A stretch of 64,000 bases of DNA from Diphasiastrum complanatum (lineage: Eukaryota > Streptophyta > Lycopodiopsida > Lycopodiales > Lycopodiaceae): assembly GCA_029204225.1 (NCBI GenBank), contig CM055097.1, positions 32,704,802 through 32,768,801 on the forward strand. Direction: 5' to 3'. The notes below the pieces were generated by a model. That model had not been told where the DNA came from and made no database searches. It saw only the letters and a program-made list of their open reading frames with translations. Shown in pieces: positions 55,680-64,000 of the stretch. How positions within the stretch are numbered: the first letter of the stretch is position 1; every line of letters starts with the position of its first letter. A program made the position numbers and the translations under genes.

Positions 55680-57650
55680 TAGTGCTAGCCTCCTACTATC
55701 TCCCCTTCACCTCCAGAGAACTGATAGTATGTTGGTTGTTGTACAAATTTATGAAAGCTGATATGCTTGTGAATGTGACCTGCAACTAGTCTAGGCCTCT
55801 GTTGACGTGAATAGGGATGGTCTAAGACTTTGAGGTTGGACTTCATAGGGTTGAAAATTGCACATCTCGTTTGCTATTTCAGGTATTATCCTAGATAACA
55901 TTGATCTAAAAAAAATGTACCCAGGGAAAAGGAAAGGAGACCAGAAAGTCGTGGGTAGACGATTGATGATTAATGCATGATATGCATTTTTATATGACAA
56001 GAAATTCTTTTCATGTTTGGAGAGACTTGAGTGCCAACAAGTGAAGGGGAGATAGAGGAAGCTTTAGTGCAATTATTGAAAGAACCTTCATGTTTAAAAG
56101 GTGAAATTATGCTCTACCACAAGCATGTCTATTTGAGAGTTAATTTCTCTGATGCTGAGGTCTCTATCCATCTTATGCTTTGTAAAATGAGGGCTAGTCG
56201 ATTGTGTCTATTAGTGCCTTGAGAAATAGATCCTTGAGATCTCCATCTACTTTGAAAGGGAGAATATCAAAATTATTGAAAGAATTCTTCATGCTCAAAA
56301 GGTCTACCACAAGCATTTTTGTGACAGTGATGGATGCATGTTTTCTGGGCATGTTTTCCAGCTATTATAAGCATGTGTTTTCCAATATGGTTCATTCTTC
56401 GTCAAGTGATGATGATAGCTCAATTTCTTTAAGATGAAGAAGGTTCTAGAAAAGCAAGAAACATTCCAAGCATGCCAAATGTGGAGAAAAGCTCCTAAAG
56501 TTCAACAATCAGGATGCTCATCTAAAGCCTGCTTGTATAGATCAGGCATATTAAGACTTTGAGAATGTAAACTACTCATCCAGGTCTAGGTTAAGGTTGT
56601 CACCTTGCATTTGGAAACACAAGCTTCTTTATGATGGGGTGCTATGAATGGGAAAAATCAGCAGCCAGCAGACACAGAAGAAGCTTAAAAGTCCAGGACC
56701 ATTCTTTGCCTAATGATTTTTCGAGAAGAGTGTTGATACGATGGGATTTTGAATTCAAGTTGGCAATGTTTTGTGCCAATTTTGCAATCGTCAGTGGTAA
56801 ACTTTGCCCATCAACTATGCCACTAAGTTAAGTTTTGAGCAAGCAAATTGATGAAATCATGATATCTCCTTATTTTCTGAGGAAATATGAACTTTATTCA
56901 ATCGAATTTGATCTTTAGTGTTGACCTTCATCATGACCGAGTCTGCTTCACCTCTAGAGGAGTGATAGGAAGCTAGTACATTGGTCTTTGCAGAAATGTA
57001 TGAAAGCAAATGTGGACAAATGCTTGTGAATGTGACTTGCACCTTTTCTTTGAGGCGTTGCTATGCATGATGGTGTTGATAATCTAGGACTCTTGTGGGT
57101 GGACTCAAAATGTTGAAAATTGGAAGTCTCTTTTATTATGTCATGTAATATGATGGAATTTGTAGTTTACGCGGCTCATGCCAGTTTTAAGAGAGAATGA
57201 GATCTCCATCCGAGTCATGTCCAAGTTGGTTGCACTTGTTGTTGTTTCTATCTATAGTGGTGAGTTGTGTTGGTCAACTATGCTATTAATATTAAGTGAT
57301 GCTTTGCAAGTAAAAATGAAAAATTGTATAATTTGTCTAACTTTCTTATTAGAAATTAGGGGCTTCATTTGATTAACGTTGCTCCTTAAAGCTAGTTGTC
57401 ATCATGGTTGAGTCTGCCTTTATGACTTTCAAATTAGTGATAGAGAGGTAGTAGGTTAGTCTTGATGCAAATGAATGAAAGTTAATGTGGATTTATGTTT
57501 TTGCATGTGACTTGCACACACTTGTGGGCATAAATGTATATAGGAATGTTGTAACATTTGGTCCTTGCTATGCATTGTGGGTGGCGTCCATAAAGTTGAA
57601 GACTTGCACATTTTGTTTGTATTTGTGTATGGTGAATATTCTAGACTCAC
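55680..57650. repeat. Diverged long direct repeats, about 3 copies
   Basis: A block with GTGATAG(G/A)..AGTA..TTGGT, ATGAAAG(C/T)..ATGTGGA, TTG(T/C)GAATGTGACTTGCA and, ~80 bp later, GGGTGG..TC(A/C)AA.GTTGAA recurs at about 55,700-55,870, 56,930-57,130 and 57,410-57,610. Between the first two lies another internal duplication, around TTATTGAAAGAA(C/T)..TTCATG(T/C)T at 56,080 and 56,270. No frame is conserved across copies. Confidence 0.6.
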
Positions 57651-57827
57651 CATGGATACATCTTGTTGTCGTGTTAGTGGACATGGTTTTCATCGAGGTT
57701 TTGTACAGATTGCAGTTAATGGGTTTACGACAATTATTTTTATTTTTAGCAGTGTGTTCTACTCACCAAAAATGCTACTTAGTTTGATTTTGATCAAATG
57801 AAGCAAATAAGATCTATCGTAAGCTTT

Positions 57828-58258
57828 GTTGGGTCCAAAATGAATTATTAGCCTTACTAAAGAAGGCTATTCCCTCTTTAGACCTCTCAAAGTGCTTTAA
57901 CAAAGGATAACAAGACAAATAGGGCTTAAAATAGACTAAACATGGTCTAACAAGGGCTAACTAAATGAGATGTCAGCTAAATTTAGTCAAGTCATGGGCT
58001 TTGCCTATAAGTAGGGATTAGATATCATCTTTGAGATCTTTTGTCTCATTTGCATTTGAGTGAACTTGGAGTTATATTTCTTTTTCCTCTTGTGAATGAG
58101 AGCCATTGGGATCTTCCTTGCTGGGTTTCATGTGCCCAATTCACATCAATGTATGTCTTCTTTGAGGTCTAATCAGTGCCATTGTACAATCCATCTACTC
58201 AGCTAGGCTAATGTGATTCCATAGGTGTTCTTGTTTATCTTGGAATTGACATGTGACA
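57828..58258 (+). repeat. Copia-type LTR (single, 5' side)
   Basis: It starts TGTTGGGTCC, ends near TGTGACA, and is followed four bases later by TGGTACCAGAGC (58,263-58,274), a near-perfect initiator tRNA-Met PBS. No partner LTR or pol domain was seen downstream, so the element is truncated or its 3' part has been replaced. Confidence 0.65.
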
Positions 58259-58499
58259 TTTGTGGTACCAGAGCGTAACATCTTCTATTCATCATGAATC
58301 TACATCAATTTCATTAAATTTATAGAGTTCATTGTTTTTGTAGCTTTCTTTTGTTGGTTCCTAATTTTGAATTTTTCAAATCTATTTGGGTCAACTTTTG
58401 GTGTCTCAATTCATTTTTTCTTTTTGACTCAATCACATTAACATTTTTTACAACTTTGTTTTAGCTTCAATTTGCACCACTTTATATAAGTCATTTGGA

Positions 58500-58670
58500 T
58501 AAGATATGCAAAAATGTGCCACTGGGCCGCTGCGCCCCCAATCGGGCTAGCGGCCCGTGGGGTGGGAGAGCGAGCTGTGAAGGGGGTGGGGGGTGGGGTG
58601 GGTACGGGGGAGAGAGGTCGAAAAGGACGGGGAAAGGGGGGGAGCGAGGGGTTAAGGGGGACAGTTTGTG
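58500..58670 (+). other. G-rich, CpG-containing tract
   Basis: Runs such as AGGGGGTGGGGGGTGGGG and CGGGGAAAGGGGGG make at least two sets of four G-runs with short loops, so G-quadruplex formation on the plus strand is plausible. The region is sharply GC-rich compared with its surroundings. Confidence 0.7.
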
Positions 58671-59568
58671 ATGTTCAGGCAAAGGCGCAACGCCAGGGTC
58701 TCCAGCCGTGGGAGAGAATTTTGAACGAACTAGATCGTGGGTGGCCGACTTTCGTCTCTGTTCGACGGGTCTTGCCCTCTCCCATCTTTTTTATTTTGAA
58801 TTTTTTTTTTTTTCATTTTGGGGGTTGCATTCCTACAAGCGCCTCCCACTCATTTGATAGCAAAACCATTGAGAGGCTTATAAAAAAAAATTCTTTTGCA
58901 GCCACTTTTCAATTTTTGACAGTTCTTTATTTTTTGTGAGCAAATGTTTTAGAGATTCCAAATTCTTACCAAATTTGACTGATAATTGTCAAGAAGCCTA
59001 GTCCTAGAAATGACTAACGGGACTAAAGGATCAGTAGGGCTTGATGAATATCTAGTGATTGGGGTAAATGTGATAGAAGTATGATGGACGCCTCAAGAAT
59101 CTATACTCACACCTTGCGAGGAAGAGATCTGCATCACGTTGGATGATGAAAGGCCCCATTCCAAGTCATGCGGTTTAGTTTATTTTCTCTTTTTCTTAGT
59201 CTCTATAATTTTTCCGTTTGAGCTCAAATTTCAATCTAGCAAAAAACAAAGCTCATAAACTCAACGTAACAAATCTAGTGAATTAAGTGCTTATATATAT
59301 ATAGATACATACATGTATTATAAACAATATATTAATTACTAACTACTATTTTTTATGTGATAGAAACGTAATTTTTTTTTTCAACTATATGAACAAAGGC
59401 AATTAGGACGATATTATTTGACAAAAATTGGGTCGTTGTAGTGCTTAATATTTTTTGGACAATCAATATCAGATCCCCCCATAAATTTCTTTTTTTTTGA
59501 GACCCATATTGAAAAAAAAGCATTCTTGAAAAATTCCAAGAACGTGTTTCGAAACTAGGGGTGCATCT

Positions 59569-59610
<42 letters not shown>

Positions 59611-60870
59611 AGGCCATGTTTCGAAACATGATCCGGATTGTGTTTTGGAAAGTACGGTTAGGGTTTTTTGGAATGCAAATTGTTTTTTTGTTGTTTTTTA
59701 CATTGCCCTAAATTCTTTTGCTTCTCCTTGAATTTCTTTTTTTTAGAAAATTGTATGAAAGGGTTGAGTTAACTTGTTAAACAAGTGCATAGTAAGAAAA
59801 GTCATTTTGTATCAATCGAAAGTTTCAAGTGGGTGAAAAAAACTTACCAAGAGTTTATTCCAAAATTTTCCACAAGTAAAATTGAATTTTTATTGTAAAA
59901 GCATTAGGAGCTATTTTCTTTCTTTATTGAATTTTTCATTTATTGGGTAAATTATTATTTCTATCCATTGTATTCAACTTCGACCATAACCCATGGGTTC
60001 TATGTAAACCTCAAATTAAATTCTTCTTCGATTCAAAGTGGATTTTGATTATGATTATGAGATATGATAGTCAATTGAATATGAGAATCGATCTACCTGT
60101 GACTGAAGATTAGTATGAGGACCACAATATTATATGGAGAATGTTTGAAACATTATAAAAGCCATTCTGGTCAAAATAAAGATCAACATATGTATCAATC
60201 ATATCTATCCAACGAAAGTGATTTTGTAATGATGAGCCAAATGTATGTTAATACTACCAACATCTTCATGTGAATCTAATTGATTGTAGAAACAAAGATG
60301 GTGCAAACTCTCAATATGTTTATAATAATTTCAATGGAAGAATCGCTCACATAGATGTGAAAAATGGCTGGACCCCTTTGGTAGGTATTTTTTCACAGCC
60401 TACGAATGACCAGCAATTAGCTTTTCGAACAACGGTAGAGAATTTTGTTATTTGTGGTCTTCTTAAGCTGCCACAGATTGGCCATGGATGTTAGTGTTTT
60501 CACCCAACTCAAGATGGCCATTAGTTAAAGCGGCCTCAACACTGAATTTTTTTTTTCATATGTGATGTCCATTACAGAGAATTTAAATTTTTTTGTCACA
60601 ATTGATGATACATGCCATTATGCAAAGGAAATTCATACGTACATGGCATAAGCATTAAAATTGTACATTATACATTACGACGGTAATGCGAAACATTGAC
60701 AATGAATACACTCATGTAACTTTCTATTTCCAACTACCAATGTATATCTTGAGCACCCAAGAAGATTTATATTATAATGATTAGAGTACAACTTGGGCCA
60801 CACAAATTTAAGTGACACTTCACAATATAGATGCTTATGAAGGTTGATGTTAAAATTAATTGTATAAACT
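58671..60870. other. no recognisable gene; one (TA)n tract
   Basis: A (TA)n microsatellite lies at 59,571-59,607, flanked by TTTCGAAA palindromes (GTTTCGAAAC at ~59,547 and TGTTTCGAAACA at ~59,619). A frame at 60,270-60,494 has no recognisable domain. Confidence 0.4.
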
Positions 60871-60874
60871 ATGT

Positions 60875-61540
60875 TGTGAAAATATGTAAAAACTAGCTAG
60901 TAGTTTATTGCCAAGTGGCACCATTATGGATGGATACACCCTTGTACATAGTTAGGTACCAATTTAAAGGTCATTGAAATCCATTTAGATGCTTAGAGGT
61001 GGCCGAATTGACCCCCAAAATCAAGGTCCTAAATTATAGGCTCATTTTGAGAAATTTTGGTGACAATGCATGTGACACACCAATCCAACCACCAAGTGGG
61101 TGTGATTCCTAGATTAGGGGCTTAGATGATAGGGTTAGATCTATACCTAACTAAGCATGATCCTAATGCTAAGATCTGAGCTCATTAGATATGGATTTGG
61201 AGCTCATTTGTACAAACATTTTTTAGATGATGAGATTGATGGTGATTTTGGCAATTTTGCTCTTGCAAGTGGAATACATGCTTGATTAACGTGATGTTTT
61301 TTTTGGGTCTATTGAGTAGAAGCAAACCTGATAATAGTACTGTACTTTCCACATGTGTGAGAGGCCGTTAGGATCATTAAATGCTAATTTACTTGTGGTG
61401 TTTAAAGACAATTGCCAAATTAGATGCAAAATAGGTAGATTTGATGTCTGAATTTTTATCAAGTTCAATCTAAATGCAATCCTTGATGTTTGATTCATGA
61501 TTAGAGATCCAAATGAGGTGCTTAACCTTTGTTTTAACAT
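60875..61540 (+). repeat. 5' LTR of element H
   Basis: It is co-linear with the 3' LTR throughout (e.g. CTAGCTAGTAGTTTATTGCC, CCAACCACCAAGTGGGTGTG). The 3' copy carries a small insertion after ATTATGGATTG. Differences are frequent, so the insertion is not recent. Confidence 0.92.
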
Positions 61541-61552
61541 GATATCAGATAT
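61541..61552 (+). other. Primer-binding site of element H (degenerate)
   Basis: TGATATCAGATA matches the initiator tRNA-Met PBS TGGTATCAGAGC at 9 of 12 positions. Confidence 0.6.
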
Positions 61553-62170
61553 GTGATCCAAGCATTCACCAAGTTCTATCCCAACTTAACAAATTTTCAT
61601 GTTCTTAGCGGCTTTTCAGAAACTCAATTGGATCTCAAGCTCATTACTTTGATTCTAATCAATTATCAAGTGGTTTCAGACAAGTAGGTCCTTTTCATTG
61701 TGTGTGATGCTCGAAAACTAAGAATTATCCAAGATTTTGTGTTGGTACCAATTTAGTATGTGTTGCTAGAGTGCGCGTTAAGAATACTCTAGAATCAGGA
61801 GCTTGAAGAGAACTTTCACATGATGCACCAGTTAACGACGATCTACCAAAGTATCATTTTTATTGTATTGATCTGATGTTTAGACCTTGGTAGGGCATCC
61901 AATTTGTGTCATTTAAGTTTAAATCAATTCAAGTACAATCTACTTTGTGTAAAAGCCAAAATGTCATTGATTTTCTCAAGTGCAGTCAATAGGATGAAAA
62001 GTTGGGAAGTGCTTTGGCTTCAAGTCTCTTTTGATCCTTACCAAATCTCAAGTGGAGAGTGATTTAATAGTGTTTGGATATGAGAAAAGTGATTTGTAGC
62101 TCAAGCTTAAGTGCTTCAATCTTGGTGAATTGACCAAAGACAAATTTTCAAGCAATTTGACATTGGTGAG

Positions 62171-62830
62171 ATGAGTGAATCTAATAGTGATCAAGATTTT
62201 ATAATCTTGATAAAACTTTGTGTACATCACTATAAGGTTGCACACACATGCAAAGTCACCTTTGATCACGGTTCACACATGTGTACTTTGTGTACCACAA
62301 ATTTTTTTGATAAGGCTTCAATTGGAGCATTTCCTTTGGAAGCTAGTGAGAGATTGACTTCATCAAACTATCCTATATGGAAAGTGAGAATGGACTTAAT
62401 TCTAGTCCTTCAAGATCTCATAAACATTGTGGAGGAAATTGAGGAGGCTCAAGTCCTTCAAGATAATGTGAGATTCAAGAAGACATCTATAATGACATTT
62501 CATTGCATCAAGACGAATGTGTCCGATGAGGTTCTTAGAGAGATAGGAGCATGTGTCTCTCCCAAGATGCTTGGGATACATTGAAGGCTATCTATGAGTT
62601 TAATAATACCTTAAGATTGCTCACATTGAGGATTCTCCAAAGCCATCAAGGCAAAGGGGAAAGTGCTCAAAGGCATGTGCTTAGAGTGAAAGACTATGAT
62701 AGAGTGCTAACTTGACATCACATCCATTCTCAATCAATTGACTTACACTCAACAAGTTTCTAGATATTGAAGGAACATACAAGACATCTTGAAGTTTTGC
62801 ACTCCTTGATTCAAACCAAATAGAAATTGA
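62171..62830 (+). pseudogene. copia-type gag of element H
   Basis: A start-like ATG at 62,171 (MSESNSDQDF) precedes ERLTSSNYPIWKVRMDLILV, the copia gag NYxxWKxRM motif at about residue 62, then LREIGACVSPKMLG with a frame shift into WDTLKAIYEFNNT. The capsid's C-terminal half continues with stops (LRILQSHQGKGESAQRHVLR), and no zinc knuckle follows on this strand. Confidence 0.75.
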
Positions 62831-62849
62831 CATTTATCACCATTTGCAG

Positions 62850-63240
62850 CAATAATAACATTAATATGATGAAAATGAAGAGAAATATTTCCTTTGCCTT
62901 GGTGAGAGAGCTTGCCCCACTATCAATCTATCAAGGATCTTCCTCCATGAAACTTGACACATGGATGCCATGAGTGACTCCTCATAGAAGCCATCTCTTT
63001 CTTGGTTGATGAAGCTTTCTTGGACTTCCTTGTGCATCTTTTCTCTTGAAGCCTTCAGTTGCAAAGTGTCCCTTCTTTCAACAAAAGAAGCACTTTAATT
63101 GGATTTGTCCTTCTTGCTTTTGGTAGATGATGATTAATCATCATTTCCATCCTTGAGTAGCTCGGCCTTCTCCTTGAATGGTCCTTTTGCTTTGTCTTTA
63201 CCCTTTTCACATGTGAAAAGAGCTTGTACATCTCCTTCTT
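62850..63240 (-). pseudogene. Inverted gag C-terminal fragment with zinc knuckle in element H
   Basis: On the minus strand, a Lys-rich stretch leads to IQLKCFFC-stop-KKGHFATEGFKR at about 63,050-63,110, a CCHC knuckle with the last Cys changed to Gly and one TGA. It is the part missing from the plus-strand gag but in the opposite orientation, directly before the 3' LTR. Confidence 0.65.
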
Positions 63241-63249
63241 TTTAAGGAG

Positions 63250-63921
63250 TGTGAAAATATGTAAAAACTAGCTAGTAGTTTATTGCCAAGTGGCACCATT
63301 ATGGATTGCCAAATGTCACACACTATTGTACATAGTTAGGTACTTATTTAAAGGTGGTTGAAATCAATTTAGATGCTTAGAGGTGGCTGAATTGAGTTCC
63401 AAAATCAAGGTCCTGAATTATAGGCTAATATTAAGGAATTTTGATGACAATGCATGTGACACACCAATCCAACCACCAAGTGGGTGTGATTCCTAGATTA
63501 GGGGCTTATATGGTAGGGTTAGGTCCATAAATAACTAAGGATAAAACTAATGCTAATATTTGAGCTCATTAGATATAGATTTGAAGCTCATTTGTACAAA
63601 TAATTTTGAGATGTTGAGATTGATGGTGATTTTGGCAATTTTGCTCTTGCAAGTGGAATAAATGCTTGATTAATGTGATGTGTTTTGGGTCTATTGAGTA
63701 GAATTGAATCTGATAATGGTACTATACTTTCCACATGTGTGAGAGGCTATGAGGATCAGTAAATGCTAATTTACTTGTGGTGTTCAAAGGCAATTGCCAA
63801 ATTAGATGCAAAACAAATAGAGTTGATGTCTAGGTTTCTATCTATTCAATCTAAGTGCTATCCTTGATGCTTACTTCATGATTAGAGATCTAAATGAGGT
63901 CCATAACCTCTGATTTTAACA
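63250..63921 (+). repeat. 3' LTR of element H
   Basis: Starts TGTGAAAATATG after AAGGAG and ends GATTTTAACA before TATGT. See the 5' LTR for the comparison. Confidence 0.92.
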
Positions 63922-64000
63922 TATGTACCACACTCATTTTATTGCTAAGAACTATCATTGTAGAGGCTAATTTCTCTCTCTTTCTCATTGTCTTCTTTCA

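Larger units (their letters stand above)
60875..63921 (+). mobile_element. Complete but non-autonomous LTR retrotransposon (element H) with TATGT target-site duplication
   Basis: LTRs of 666 and 672 bp begin TGTGAAAATATG and end TTTTAACA. TATGT precedes the left LTR (60,870-60,874) and follows the right one (63,922-63,926), a perfect 5-bp target-site duplication. A PBS-like TGATATCAGA adjoins the left LTR, and AAGGAG lies before the right one. The 1.7-kb interior contains gag pieces only, so the element depended on enzymes from elsewhere. Confidence 0.92.

Noticed and set aside
60270-60494. 74-codon ORF as a host gene fragment
   Set aside because: No recognisable domain, splice context or composition change.

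Overview
The window is repeat-rich nuclear DNA from a land plant with a large genome. Three host-type loci are supported: the first coding exon of an axonemal dynein heavy chain (minus strand, 12.9-13.9 kb), a four-exon NF-YB transcription-factor gene (plus strand, 38.9-43.6 kb), and a disrupted gene joining an integrase-type zinc finger to a FAR1/WRKY-GCM-like zinc cluster (plus strand, 51.4-53.2 kb). Axonemal dynein is kept only in plants with swimming sperm, so the likely source is a fern or other seedless plant, or Ginkgo or a cycad. The NF-YB sequence fits this but does not settle which. No bacterial or organellar genes, CRISPR arrays, tRNAs or rRNAs were seen.

Layout. 0-6 kb: two related Ty3/gypsy elements head to head, the left one (minus) with readable gag, protease and RT start, the right one (plus) a decayed gag relic. 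6.1-11.5 kb: a rearranged Ty1/copia element with both LTRs, a primer-binding site, two integrase copies, an inverted copy of its own 3' end between them, and almost no reverse transcriptase. 12.9-15.6 kb: dynein exon 1, a CT microsatellite, a 105-bp tandem array and a foldback MITE-like element. 19.5-23.5 kb: a minus-strand gypsy element with a tRNA-Asp-type PBS and a leader rich in GACTCG motifs. 23.9-26 kb: a decayed minus-strand copia element. 26-31.7 kb: almost featureless.

31.7-35.9 kb: a minus-strand mobile-type ORF of the RLGLPHP/CxCGH family, split by a nested copia element with ~1.2-kb LTRs. 36.3-38.4 kb: GA microsatellite, tandem repeats and an array of hairpin repeats just upstream of NF-YB. 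The NF-YB gene has a 3.9-kb second intron full of microsatellites, a minisatellite and palindromes. 45.2-46 kb: a non-autonomous DNA-transposon-like insertion with an 8-9 bp target-site duplication. 46.8-48.5 kb: copia relic. 51.1-53.2 kb: the zinc-finger gene behind a CT/GA inverted repeat. 55.7-58.3 kb: diverged tandem repeats and an LTR. 60.9-63.9 kb: a structurally complete LTR retrotransposon with a perfect TATGT target-site duplication but only gag remnants, one of them inverted.

Most of the window is transposon turnover around sparse host exons. Coordinates of decayed elements are approximate. All family calls come from reading motifs, without any database search.
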